From an uncultured Lachnospira sp. (lineage in GTDB: Bacteria; Bacillota; Clostridia; Lachnospirales; Lachnospiraceae): a DNA stretch of 64,000 nt. The notes under the pieces are model-generated. The model did not search any database. It saw only the letters and a program-made list of their open reading frames with translations, and was not told where the DNA came from. Made by a program: the position numbers and the translations under genes. The stretch is from positions 1-64,000 of the forward strand of contig CAKRLE010000013.1 of NCBI GenBank assembly GCA_934359185.1, given 5' to 3'. Positions within the stretch are counted from its first letter, which is position 1, and every line of letters starts with the position of its first letter. Of the stretch, positions 33,509 to 42,581 are shown piece after piece.

Positions 33509-34336
33509 TCATTTCTTTTCTTTAAAGTATGTCACTATTCCCTGCGCTATCTTAGATGCCACTTCCGAATCATTATTCTTTAGAAGTGATGCATCCTCTT
33601 TGTTGCTTATAAATCCTAACTGTATAACAAGGCTGGCACATTTGGACCTGGAATTAACATAATAATTCTCATCAGCATTAGTAACTGTACCATATTTAAC
33701 GCCTCTGTTCCTTATACCAGTTATCGTTGACATGCTCTTTCCTATAGCGTCTGCCGCCGATACTGAATTGGCTGGTTTCTTGTTGTTAACCCATAGTTCA
33801 AATCCACTTACCGCAGTATTCTGTGCTGAATTCAGTCTCAGGGAAACAAGCAGATCTGATTGTGATTTGTCACATACAGAAACTCTTGCTTCATTGGCAA
33901 CTGTTTTATCTGAGTCCCTTGTAAGGACAACTTTGATGCCCCTCTGCTCAAGTTCGCTTTTAAGCTTCAAGGCAACAGCAAGCGTGACATTTTTCTCTGT
34001 AAGCCCATTAGCACTTGCACCAGAATCACTTCCACCAAGTGCCGGGTCTATACAGACTGTATAACTCCTGCCAAGCGTTTCTGCCTGTGTGACAGCTGAC
34101 GTACTTGTGTTTTCCTGCCTGCTTTTTACTGTAGCTGACGTACTTGCAGCACTTGTTTCCTGCTGTGGGATATTATTAATTTTATTATTTTTTAGAAATG
34201 CAGACAGATCATAGCCATTATAATCAGCATATACCATTAATCCAAATGCAGCTATTGCTAACAATGTAATAACAGCTATAAAGTTATCTAATCTGAATGG
34301 TTTCTTTGAAGGCTGTTTTGAATTCCTGTTCTTCAA
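33509..34336 (-). CDS. Amidase_3-fold protein with lost active-site residues (pseudo-amidase)
   Basis: The protein has 275 residues. It starts at TTG 34336, with a perfect AGGAGG six bases upstream. It has an N-terminal membrane anchor (18-37) and a Ser/Thr/Gln-rich linker to about 92, then an N-acetylmuramoyl-L-alanine amidase (Amidase_3) fold: CIDPALGGSDSGASANGLTE, then VVLTRDSD, VSLRLNS and LVIQLGFISNKED. Compared with the family pattern (DPGHGGxD; E; SIHaN; lvElGFisN), the first zinc His is Leu (about 100), the second is Arg (about 167) and the catalytic Glu is Gln (about 239); only Glu 114 remains. It should not hydrolyse peptidoglycan. It may bind it, or act as a regulator. First gene of an operon with lepA and hemW. 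Confidence 0.85.
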   Translation of the reverse strand: MKNRNSKQPSKKPFRLDNFIAVITLLAIAAFGLMVYADYNGYDLSAFLKNNKINNIPQQETSAASTSATVKSRQENTSTSAVTQAETLGRSYTVCIDPALGGSDSGASANGLTEKNVTLAVALKLKSELEQRGIKVVLTRDSDKTVANEARVSVCDKSQSDLLVSLRLNSAQNTAVSGFELWVNNKKPANSVSAADAIGKSMSTITGIRNRGVKYGTVTNADENYYVNSRSKCASLVIQLGFISNKEDASLLKNNDSEVASKIAQGIVTYFKEKK

Positions 34337-34415
34337 TTCAATCCTCCTAAGTTTTGCTTAACATATCTATTTTCTATAAGCCAGGCAAAAATGTCAATAC
34401 CAATTCGATATTTGT

Positions 34416-35156
34416 TTATGAATTCTTTACCATTTCCTTCTTTAATCTTCTGATTATCTTCTTTTCAAGTCTCGATATGTACGACTGTGATATGCCAAGC
34501 AGATCGGCAACCTCTTTCTGTGTCATTTCCTCGCCATCAGAACTTGTAAGTCCGTATCTTAAATCAACTATTTTTCTTTCCCTGTCAGACAGCTTTGCTA
34601 TTGCACTGTTTAATATCTTCCTCTCCGCCTCATTTTCTATATCTTTATATATAACATCCTCATCTGTTCCTAATATATCAGACAATAAAAGCTCATTTCC
34701 ATCCCAGTCAACATTGAGAGGTTCATCAATCGAAACCTCTGCCTTAGTTTTGTTATTTCTTCTAAGATACATAAGAATTTCATTCTCAATACACCTTGAT
34801 GCATATGTTGCAAGCTTGATATTTTTATCAGGCTTGTATGAGTTAATAGCCTTTATAAGTCCTATTGTTCCTATTGAAATAAGGTCTTCGACACCCACTC
34901 CTGTATTATCAAATCTTTTTGCTATATACACTACAAGCCTTAAATTATGTTCTATCAGGCATTTCCTGGCGTCACCCTGATTATCTGTTGCAAGCTCCTT
35001 TATAACTCTTGCTTCTTCATCTGCCGCAAGTGGTGCCGGCAGCACCTCTGAACCGCCTATATAATGTACATCTGGCTGTGAGATTGTAAATAAACTTTTA
35101 AATCCCGGTACCACCTTAAACTGAAATCTATCCTCTACTGCTACCTTTAATACCAT
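34416..35156 (-). CDS. sigE: Sporulation sigma factor E
   Basis: The protein has 246 residues. Region 2 is at about 60-130 ([54 protein letters not shown]), and region 4 at 180-240 ([37 protein letters not shown]). The ~25-residue N-terminal pro-sequence removed by SpoIIGA is present ([11 protein letters not shown]). SigE directs mother-cell transcription early in sporulation. It lies 2 bases after spoIIGA, with its GGGAG site inside the spoIIGA end. The sigG gene that often follows in Clostridia is absent here. Confidence 0.95.
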   Translation of the reverse strand: MVLKVAVEDRFQFKVVPGFKSLFTISQPDVHYIGGSEVLPAPLAADEEARVIKELATDNQGDARKCLIEHNLRLVVYIAKRFDNTGVGVEDLISIGTIGLIKAINSYKPDKNIKLATYASRCIENEILMYLRRNNKTKAEVSIDEPLNVDWDGNELLLSDILGTDEDVIYKDIENEAERKILNSAIAKLSDRERKIVDLRYGLTSSDGEEMTQKEVADLLGISQSYISRLEKKIIRRLKKEMVKNS

Positions 35157-35158
35157 AA

Positions 35159-35983
35159 CTATTGTCTCCCATTTTTTATTAATAACGGATTTACCAGCAT
35201 GTCATAATCATCCCCATGTGATATGACATTTTCGCTGATTCCTACCAGAACATCTTTTAGATTTATTTCGATACTGCTGTTGTATATTCGGAACGTTTCG
35301 GCTGTAAACACTTGTATCACACTATTCTCACAGCCAACTGAACTTATGGGAATATAGTGTACTTTTTCCTTCTGACCTATATATATGTTGTCAGGAACAG
35401 CATTTTTATCTATAACACATACCGGCTTGCCATTATATGGATCTGTGAGATGATTTCCGGTATCAACCAGCCCTCTCACCGTAAAGCGTCTGCCTGCAGC
35501 ACCAATATCCACTTTTACCATATACTCTCTTATCTGCATAATCTTCACAACAGCCTGCGCGCATATTTTAATAATAGCTGCTGCGACAATCACATATGCC
35601 AGAAGTTCCGGACGTGATAATATCCTTTGTCCAATAAACCTTCCCATGCCTGTATATGACACAAGCATATGGACAGCCCCTGCAAGAGTAAATGTTATAA
35701 CGTAAAGAATAACTGTTCCTTTAATATTTCTTTTAGGATTATATGTACCACTGATAATCATAATCATCAGGAAGCTGACTACCAGATATGTACATATATG
35801 AAAAATGTTTCTGACGGTTCCTGTGCTTATCTGTACAATGACAGCCCACAGTGCTCCTAAAGTGGCTGAAAGAAAAATCTTTGAGTATGAAGCAGCATAC
35901 CCACAGACCTTATCCGTGTAATAAAGCACTATGTAATCCATAAACAGATTAAGCAGGAAAAAAACGTCAAGATATACAACGAT
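35159..35983 (-). CDS. spoIIGA: Sigma-E processing peptidase SpoIIGA, with an ATC at the expected start
   Basis: The normal N terminus is present in frame: [21 protein letters not shown], the typical first membrane span of SpoIIGA. The codon before it, at the position of the start Met, is ATC (35983-35981), nine bases after a strong GGGAGG site. No ATG, GTG or TTG is available in frame until ATG 35941 (residue 14 of DYIVLYY), which has no ribosome site and would lose half of the first membrane helix. Five membrane spans are followed by a soluble aspartic protease domain with the catalytic [11 protein letters not shown]. SpoIIGA cleaves pro-SigE in the mother cell. Length from the ATC is 274 residues. 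Function depends on whether AUC can start translation. Confidence 0.85.
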   Translation of the reverse strand: MVVYLDVFFLLNLFMDYIVLYYTDKVCGYAASYSKIFLSATLGALWAVIVQISTGTVRNIFHICTYLVVSFLMIMIISGTYNPKRNIKGTVILYVITFTLAGAVHMLVSYTGMGRFIGQRILSRPELLAYVIVAAAIIKICAQAVVKIMQIREYMVKVDIGAAGRRFTVRGLVDTGNHLTDPYNGKPVCVIDKNAVPDNIYIGQKEKVHYIPISSVGCENSVIQVFTAETFRIYNSSIEINLKDVLVGISENVISHGDDYDMLVNPLLIKNGRQ

Positions 35984-36050
35984 TGTCTATCGCCTCCCTC
36001 TCTATCAGAACATCCTGTTGTTGTCATTACCATTGCTGACAACATGATGT

Positions 36051-36084
36051 ATTATAGACAGGTCGTGATAAGAAATTTGTCGCA
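36051..36084 (-). promoter_or_regulatory. Possible Spo0A-dependent promoter of spoIIGA-sigE
   Basis: TATAAT lies at 36056-36051. About 21 bases upstream is TGTCGCA on the plus strand (36078-36084), six of seven bases of the Spo0A box TGTCGAA. The Bacillus spoIIG promoter has the same wide spacing with 0A boxes at its -35 region. The match is modest. Confidence 0.4.
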
Positions 36085-36111
36085 AAGAGAGGATAGAAAA
36101 ATTTTATTTAG

Positions 36112-36145
36112 AAAAAAATGCCCCGCCAGTTACCTGACGGGGCAT
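36112..36145 (-). terminator. Rho-independent terminator of ftsZ
   Basis: ATGCCCCG/CGGGGCAT plus an inner CAG/CTG pair form a stable stem with a TTAC-type loop, followed on the minus strand by seven T's (36112-36118). It separates ftsZ from spoIIGA-sigE, which therefore need their own promoter. Confidence 0.9.
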
Positions 36146-36163
36146 ATAAAAATTATTAAATTA

Positions 36164-37372
36164 TTATCTACGATTCTTCTGAAGGAATGTTGGTATATTA
36201 ATTCCCTTTTCAACCTTACTGCTTGTAATCTCACCAGGAGTCTTAAGACCTGGAACTGGCTCTTCTGAAGCATATGAAGGTGTAATTGATGCTGCTGCCG
36301 GCTGAACAGGTGCTGTAGATGCCTGTCCACCTGAATATGAATATGTAGGCTTAGCTGCTGGTCTTACACCTGATGCAACTCTTGTCTGTGCAGAAAATCC
36401 TGCCATTGCATTGTTAACATTAGTGTCCTCAAGACCTGTAGCGATAACTGTAATAGATGCGAAATCTGTAACTGAATCATCATATACAGCACCGAAGATA
36501 ATATTAGTATCATCCCCTGTAAGCTCTCTTACATAATCTGCCGCATCATTAGCTTCCATAAGTGAAACATCACCAGAAATATTAATGATGACATCTGTTG
36601 CATTATTAATAGTTGTCTCAAGAAGCGGACTCTCAACAGCAATCTTAACAGCCTCAAGAGCTTTATCATCACCTGTTGCTGAACCGATACCGATATGGGC
36701 AACACCCTTATCCTGCATAACAGTCTTAACATCGGCAAAATCAAGGTTGATATCACCAGGATTATTGATAAGGTCTGTGATACCCTGAACGGACTGCTGA
36801 AGAACTTCATCAGCTTTCTTCAATGCCTCTGGCATAGTTGTTCTTCTGTCTACTATCTCTAAAAGCTTATCATTAGGGATAACGATAAGTGTGTCTACGC
36901 TCTCCTTAAGTCTCTCTATTCCTGAAAGGGCATTATTCATACGTGTCTTAGCCTCAAATCTGAAAGGCTTGGTAACAACACCAACTGTAAGAATCCCCAT
37001 CTCCTTAGATACCTTAGCAACAACAGGAGCTGCACCAGTTCCTGTTCCACCACCCATACCACAGGTAACAAATACCATATCTGCACCCTTGATGGCCTGT
37101 GTAATCTCTTCTATGCTTTCCTCTGCTGCCTTCTCTCCAACTTCTGGATTGGCACCTGCGCCCAGTCCCTTAGTCAGTTTCTCACCAATCTGAATAGCTA
37201 CAGGAGCTTTACATAACTGCAATGCCTGTCCATCTGTATTAATCCCGATGAACTCTACTCCTCCAACATTCTCATCTATCATTCTGTTAACTGCGTTGTT
37301 TCCAGCTCCACCAACGCCCACTACTATTATCTTTGCTGATGACCCTGAGTCATTTGTCATAATTTCTAACAA
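36164..37372 (-). CDS. ftsZ: Cell division protein FtsZ
   Basis: The protein has about 402 residues. I start at TTG 37372, because AAGGAGG lies eight bases upstream; the later ATG (37360) is the alternative. GTP-binding core: [14 protein letters not shown], the tubulin signature [10 protein letters not shown] (about 105) and the T7 loop [11 protein letters not shown]. It assembles the division ring. The C-terminal linker is Ala/Pro/Ser-rich and ends with the conserved tail [12 protein letters not shown], which binds partner proteins. Last gene of the division cluster, with a strong terminator. Confidence 0.97.
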   Translation of the reverse strand: MLEIMTNDSGSSAKIIVVGVGGAGNNAVNRMIDENVGGVEFIGINTDGQALQLCKAPVAIQIGEKLTKGLGAGANPEVGEKAAEESIEEITQAIKGADMVFVTCGMGGGTGTGAAPVVAKVSKEMGILTVGVVTKPFRFEAKTRMNNALSGIERLKESVDTLIVIPNDKLLEIVDRRTTMPEALKKADEVLQQSVQGITDLINNPGDINLDFADVKTVMQDKGVAHIGIGSATGDDKALEAVKIAVESPLLETTINNATDVIINISGDVSLMEANDAADYVRELTGDDTNIIFGAVYDDSVTDFASITVIATGLEDTNVNNAMAGFSAQTRVASGVRPAAKPTYSYSGGQASTAPVQPAAASITPSYASEEPVPGLKTPGEITSSKVEKGINIPTFLQKNRR

Positions 37373-37441
37373 GGGAACTGCCTCCTTTTTTTGCACTACT
37401 AAATATAATATAAAATTTACAGTAAAATATCAATATGTTTT

Positions 37442-38191
37442 TCAATTTTCTTTCTTAAATATGACTGATGAATTATTGCCATTATACTCTGAAAGATACA
37501 ATGTACCATTCATCCCTTCAAGGCTGTCCTCCATCTGCTTTAACACAAATAACTTTTCTGTGCAGTCCTCCACACTTCCAAGTTCTATTTTAACATCATC
37601 CATATATAATGTGACATTATAAGATGAATCGAAATATATCTTATCTATACCAAGCTGATACTTATCAAACGCCTGTGTAAGATCAAGAATATTACCAAAT
37701 ACAGACATATTATCAATCTCAAGCTTTGAATTAAGGACTATGCTTTTAAATTCGAGTCCTTCTATCTGTGGAACACCTTCATACTTCAAAGATGAGCTCT
37801 CTACAACTGTACCATCCTTATCAAAGTACATGTTGCAGCCCATATAGCTTATATACCCGACTATCGGCTTCTCATACACTGTAACTGTCAGTTTGTCAGG
37901 CCATGTCACATCCACATCATATTTCTGTACAAATGCTATCTGCTTATCTTTCTTTCCAAACAGCATATAAAACAGTATGTTAGGATTGTCGCCGCCAAAT
38001 ATGACATTATTGAGTTCTCCCGGCGCATAGTGGGTTCCACCTATATACTCTATAGATACAGCCCTGAATACATATGCACTTACACCTGCAAACGCTGCCA
38101 CAACAACAATCAGTATGATAATAAGGCGCTTTAATATTTTCTTTTTATGTGCATTTCTGTCAAGCTTTGTACCAATACCACCCATATTCAC
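37442..38191 (-). CDS. ftsQ: Cell division protein FtsQ/DivIB
   Basis: The protein has about 249 residues. A basic cytoplasmic N terminus is followed by one membrane span (LIIILIVVVAAFAGVSAYVF, about 24-43), the POTRA domain (VSIEYIGGTHYAPGEL to VTWPDKLTVTVYEKPIVGYI) and the beta domain. It links FtsL and the class B PBP at the septum. AAAGG is spaced five bases from GTG 38191; an ATG three codons later is also possible. It lies between ftsW and ftsZ. Confidence 0.88.
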   Translation of the reverse strand: MNMGGIGTKLDRNAHKKKILKRLIIILIVVVAAFAGVSAYVFRAVSIEYIGGTHYAPGELNNVIFGGDNPNILFYMLFGKKDKQIAFVQKYDVDVTWPDKLTVTVYEKPIVGYISYMGCNMYFDKDGTVVESSSLKYEGVPQIEGLEFKSIVLNSKLEIDNMSVFGNILDLTQAFDKYQLGIDKIYFDSSYNVTLYMDDVKIELGSVEDCTEKLFVLKQMEDSLEGMNGTLYLSEYNGNNSSVIFKKEN

Positions 38192-38199
38192 CAACGCCT

Positions 38200-39354
38200 T
38201 TACATCTCAAGTTTAATCTGGCCAGACACATTCATAACAATCCCAACCTCTGCAAGCAGTACTACTGCCGACGAACCGCCATAACTTATAAACGGAAGCG
38301 AGACACCTGTATTAGGAATAATATTGGTAACAACGGCTATATTAAGCACAACCTGTATTGCTATATGTGCAAACACACCTGCTGCCAGAAGCGTTCCAAA
38401 TAAATCTGGTGCATTCTGTGCTATATGCGCTATTCTCCACAGCATAACAACAAATACAAGAATAATGCACACCGCTCCAAATAATCCAAGCTCCTCACAT
38501 ATAATAGAAAATATCATATCATTCTGGGACTCTGGTATGTATCCAAGCTTCTGAAGGCTCTTTCCTAATCCTTTTCCAAACAAACCGCCTGAACCAATGG
38601 CATATAATGCCTGCACAGTCTGATAACCTTTGCCAGTAATGTATTTTTCAGGATCTACCCACACAAGTATTCTGTTAAGACGGAAACTTCCTGTCATCTT
38701 ATTAGAATTAATCATGCCTGACACCCATGTATACAGACCAACAAAACCCGCAACAGCAGCCGCTCCTAATGCTGCAAATATCTTATATCCTGGATATGCC
38801 ACAAATATCATGACAAACCCTATTGCAAATATAATAAGCGCACTGCTCATGTTATTAGATATTATAAATACTGCAACTCCCTGTATTCCTGCCGAAATCA
38901 TAAAGATTATAAATGCATTTTTAAGCTTGCGGACCTGCTTGCCATATCCACATACAAGAGCTGCAATCAGAACAATGACTGCGAACTTAGACACGTCGGC
39001 TGGCTGCACGCCACCAAACACAGGGAATCTTATCCATCGCTTGGCGCCATTAGCACTGCTTCCAAACGGAATAAGTGCAAACACAAGTCCTAATGCAAAT
39101 ATATACAGGACTAATGCATATTTCTGCCAGATATGGTAATCAAATCTGTATGCCATATACATAGCAACAAATCCAACTATTGTAGATAAAAGCTGCTTGA
39201 CAAAATAAGATGCTGCATTGCCACTCTCCATCTGTGCAGTATATGAACTTGTACTATATATCATCACCAGTCCAAAGCCAACCAGAAATATAGTCACAAA
39301 TAAAAGACTGTAATCAAAATATCTCTCTTTTGGCTTTTTAACTCTTTTTGCCAT
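38200..39354 (-). CDS. ftsW: Septal peptidoglycan glycosyltransferase FtsW (SEDS family)
   Basis: The protein has 384 residues with ten membrane spans. SEDS motifs: MIYSTSSY near 30, GAKRWIRFPVFGGVQPAD near 105-122 (catalytic Asp in QPADVSKF), ISNNMSSALIIF, PESQNDMIFSIICEELG and NTGVSLPFISYGGSS. It polymerises lipid II with its partner class B PBP. SpoVE is a close paralogue; the position in the division cluster favours FtsW. Ribosome site AGGGG. Confidence 0.93.
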   Translation of the reverse strand: MAKRVKKPKERYFDYSLLFVTIFLVGFGLVMIYSTSSYTAQMESGNAASYFVKQLLSTIVGFVAMYMAYRFDYHIWQKYALVLYIFALGLVFALIPFGSSANGAKRWIRFPVFGGVQPADVSKFAVIVLIAALVCGYGKQVRKLKNAFIIFMISAGIQGVAVFIISNNMSSALIIFAIGFVMIFVAYPGYKIFAALGAAAVAGFVGLYTWVSGMINSNKMTGSFRLNRILVWVDPEKYITGKGYQTVQALYAIGSGGLFGKGLGKSLQKLGYIPESQNDMIFSIICEELGLFGAVCIILVFVVMLWRIAHIAQNAPDLFGTLLAAGVFAHIAIQVVLNIAVVTNIIPNTGVSLPFISYGGSSAVVLLAEVGIVMNVSGQIKLEM

Positions 39355-39369
39355 ATAAAACCCCTATTA

Positions 39370-40725
39370 TTAAAGTTTGTTAACAAAATCCTTGAACATT
39401 CTTCCACGCTGCTCATATGATTCAAACATATCCCAGCTTGCACACGCAGGAGATAAAAGGACTGCATCACCTGGTCTGGCGTTATCAGCACATATCTTTA
39501 CAACCTCTTCCAGCGAATCTGCAAACACATAATTCTTAAATCCATATTTATCTGCTGTCTTTGCTATCTTAGGTGCTGTAACCCCCATAAGGACAAGCAT
39601 CTTAACCATCGGATTAAACGCTTTCACATATTCATCAAACTCTGAGCCCTTATCGTATCCTCCACCAATAAGAATTGTTGGACGCGACATCGCCTTGATT
39701 GCCTTGATTGCTGCATCGGGATTAGTTCCCTTGGAATCATTGTAATATACAACATCATTCTTGGTTGCAACATATTCAATTCTATGTTCTACTGCTTTGA
39801 ATCTCTTAATCTCATGAAGCATTATGTCCTCTGGAACACCTGCTGCTTTAGTAATATCTATTGCAGCGCATACATTTTCATAGTTATGCTCACCTATCAG
39901 ATTCATATCATGCACATTCATAAGAACTTTGTCTGTGCTTCCATCATAATAGTGTATGTTTTCATCTTCTACATACGCACCCTTAGGTGGTCTCTGCCTG
40001 CTTGAGAACCATACAACATCTGCCTTGCACTCATTAAGTCCGAACTCTCTTAACACATCATCCTCATAATTAAGGACACATACCTGGTCTTTAGTCTGGT
40101 TCATGCTTATATCCTCTTTAGTCCTGATATAACATTCCATGGTATGGTGTCTGTTAAGATGGTCTGGTGTTATGTTAAGTATAGCACTGACAAGCGGCTT
40201 GAACTCGTGTATAGTTTCTAACTGGAAACTGCTTATCTCTGCTACAGTATATGAATCATCTGTTGTTTTTGACACTTCTGTTGTGTATGGATTACCAATA
40301 TTGCCAACAACAAATGTATTATCCTTCCATGCTTTCATAATCTGTCCTGTAAGCGCTGTTGTTGTAGTCTTTCCATTAGTTCCTGTTATTGCAAGAAGTG
40401 TCCCCTTATCAAAATGATATGCAAGCTCTATCTCTCCCCATACAGGAATACCTGCGTTCTTAAAATTAAGGACAAGTTCGCTGTCAATTGGAACTCCAGG
40501 GCTTATGACAAGCAGATCATATTCCTTCTCACTTCCCTGTGGATAACTTCCAACATACACTTCCATTACAGGCATACCCACTTTTGCTTTAATATCCTCT
40601 GGTTTTAATTTATCATTGCCATCATAAAGCACAACGTCTGCATTTTCCTGTATCAAAAGCTTAGCTGCACCAATTCCGCTTATTCCAGTACCTGCTATGA
40701 ATACTTTTTTCCCTTCAAATTCCAT
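39370..40725 (-). CDS. murD: UDP-N-acetylmuramoylalanine-D-glutamate ligase
   Basis: The protein has 451 residues. ATP site ITGTNGKTTTTALTG (about 112-126), N-terminal nucleotide-like fold VFIAGTGISGIGAAK, central ISSFQLETI and NHHH-type NRHHTMECY, and C-terminal IGGGYDKGSEF with LLSPACASWDMFESYEQRG. It adds D-Glu to UDP-MurNAc-L-Ala. It lies between the PBP gene and ftsW; mraY, which usually precedes it, is missing. Confidence 0.96.
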   Translation of the reverse strand: MEFEGKKVFIAGTGISGIGAAKLLIQENADVVLYDGNDKLKPEDIKAKVGMPVMEVYVGSYPQGSEKEYDLLVISPGVPIDSELVLNFKNAGIPVWGEIELAYHFDKGTLLAITGTNGKTTTTALTGQIMKAWKDNTFVVGNIGNPYTTEVSKTTDDSYTVAEISSFQLETIHEFKPLVSAILNITPDHLNRHHTMECYIRTKEDISMNQTKDQVCVLNYEDDVLREFGLNECKADVVWFSSRQRPPKGAYVEDENIHYYDGSTDKVLMNVHDMNLIGEHNYENVCAAIDITKAAGVPEDIMLHEIKRFKAVEHRIEYVATKNDVVYYNDSKGTNPDAAIKAIKAMSRPTILIGGGYDKGSEFDEYVKAFNPMVKMLVLMGVTAPKIAKTADKYGFKNYVFADSLEEVVKICADNARPGDAVLLSPACASWDMFESYEQRGRMFKDFVNKL

Positions 40726-40806
40726 AATCCATCCTCCGTGTTACGACTGCATTATCGCGCAATATGCGTCAATCGTATATCTTTTAATTTTACTATCATT
40801 CATATA

Positions 40807-42525
40807 TTATTTCAAGGTATATGGCAGTACATTTTCAAAGAGTTCTCTTATAACAGGAGCTGCTATCGTTCCGCCATAATATGCCCCGACCGGCTCATCA
40901 ATAAGGCACATCGCCATAATCTGCGGGTCATCAACGCTTGAAAATCCTATAAAGCTTGCAATGTATCTGCCAGAACCTCTTGGAAGCTTCTGTGACGTGG
41001 CAGTCTTTCCTCCAATGGAAAATCCTTCTATATAAGCTTTACTGCCTCCACCTTTTTCCACAACCTGCCCAAGTATATCCCTCATTACATCACTAGTATG
41101 TTTATCGATTGCATCAGACTGTATACTGTATGTAAATTCATTAACAGTTTCATTATTATTGTCAACCGTCTTTACAGCAAAATGTGGTGTAACAAGATTC
41201 CCGCCATTAACAATTGCTGCTGCCGCTCTTATCATCTGCATGGGCGTTATCTGGAATGACTGCCCGAACGACATTGTAGCAAGCTCTACCTCGCCAACTT
41301 TTTCCTGCTTATGTATAATTGTTGAAGCTTCTCCTGCTATATCTATGCCTGTTTTAGACAAAAGCCCAAGTTTTCCCATATATTTATAAAATGATGATAC
41401 ACCTACTCTTCTTCCCCACTCAATAAATGCAGGATTACATGAATTCATAACCGTTTCAGTAAAAGTCTGGCTGCCATGTCCTGTTGTCTTATGACATCTT
41501 ATCGTCCTGTCAGCCACAACTGTCCTTCCACCGCATGAATAGTGGTCGTTAAGCGTACACACGCCTGTCTCCAGCGCTGCCGCCGCAGTTACCATCTTGA
41601 AAATCGAGCCCGGTTCATATGTATCATTGATGCAGAAGTTTCTCCATCTGGCATTGAGAATATTCATATCTGTCTCACCTGAATATGGGTCATTCAGATC
41701 ATATTCAGGTGTATTTACCATTGCAAGTATCTCGCCATCGGACGGATTCATCACAATTATAGATACACTTTTTGCCTGGCATGACAACATTGTTTTTTCA
41801 GCAAGCTGTGTTGCATAGCTCTGAATGTTATAATCCAATGACAGAACAAGATTATCGCCCTTATCAGGCTCATCTCTCATCTCCTGATACTCATCAAGCT
41901 CAATCCCCCATGCGTCTGTCACTGTAAGTATCCTGCCTGATTCGCCCGAAAGCTGTTCATCATACTTAGCCTCTATCCCTAATATTCCCTGATTATCTGC
42001 ACCTGTAAATCCTATCACCTTGGACGCAAGGCTTCCATATGGATAATACCTTTTATAATCCTCATCAACTTTGACACCTGGATAATTGTAATTCCTTATC
42101 CTGTCCCCAGTCTCCTTGTCTACATTAGATTTAACCTTCTCTATAGACGATACTTTTTCAACCCTTTTCCGCGCAGTCTGCTCATCTATAGCAAGTTCTC
42201 TGACAAGCATCTGTATGACGCCTTCAGCATCTTCAATCTGGCTGTGAATCACAGACACTGTACATACTGTGCGGCTTGAAGCAAGCACAACACCATTTCT
42301 GTCTAATATCTGGCCACGCATCGCCTTAATGCTTCGTTGACGCTCATGCAGATCAGAAGCCTTATTTGAATAATATTCTGACTGGCATACCATAAGTACG
42401 CACAGCCTAACAATAAGAACCACTGATGCCGCCACAACGCACATAGCAGCAGCGAACATTTTCTTTCGATGCCTCATATACGGCATTCTGTTAGTTGTGT
42501 TAAACTTTAATACATTTTTATTCAT
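40807..42525 (-). CDS. Class B penicillin-binding protein (SpoVD/FtsI type), KTG motif changed to KTA
   Basis: The protein has 572 residues. One membrane anchor (24-45) is followed by the dimerisation domain (MRGQILDRNGVVLAS) and the transpeptidase domain with SxxK as EPGSIFKM (about 290), SxN as SCN in VMNSCNPAF, and the third motif SIGGKTATSQ, so K-T-A instead of K-T-G. No PASTA domain. It crosslinks septal or spore-cortex peptidoglycan with FtsW or SpoVE. It is the second of two class B PBP genes in tandem; which one serves vegetative division cannot be decided from sequence. Confidence 0.88.
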   Translation of the reverse strand: MNKNVLKFNTTNRMPYMRHRKKMFAAAMCVVAASVVLIVRLCVLMVCQSEYYSNKASDLHERQRSIKAMRGQILDRNGVVLASSRTVCTVSVIHSQIEDAEGVIQMLVRELAIDEQTARKRVEKVSSIEKVKSNVDKETGDRIRNYNYPGVKVDEDYKRYYPYGSLASKVIGFTGADNQGILGIEAKYDEQLSGESGRILTVTDAWGIELDEYQEMRDEPDKGDNLVLSLDYNIQSYATQLAEKTMLSCQAKSVSIIVMNPSDGEILAMVNTPEYDLNDPYSGETDMNILNARWRNFCINDTYEPGSIFKMVTAAAALETGVCTLNDHYSCGGRTVVADRTIRCHKTTGHGSQTFTETVMNSCNPAFIEWGRRVGVSSFYKYMGKLGLLSKTGIDIAGEASTIIHKQEKVGEVELATMSFGQSFQITPMQMIRAAAAIVNGGNLVTPHFAVKTVDNNNETVNEFTYSIQSDAIDKHTSDVMRDILGQVVEKGGGSKAYIEGFSIGGKTATSQKLPRGSGRYIASFIGFSSVDDPQIMAMCLIDEPVGAYYGGTIAAPVIRELFENVLPYTLK

Positions 42526-42581
42526 AAAAATCCGAAAAGCAGCTGATTATAATATAATATTAGCCGCCTTCCGGATATATG

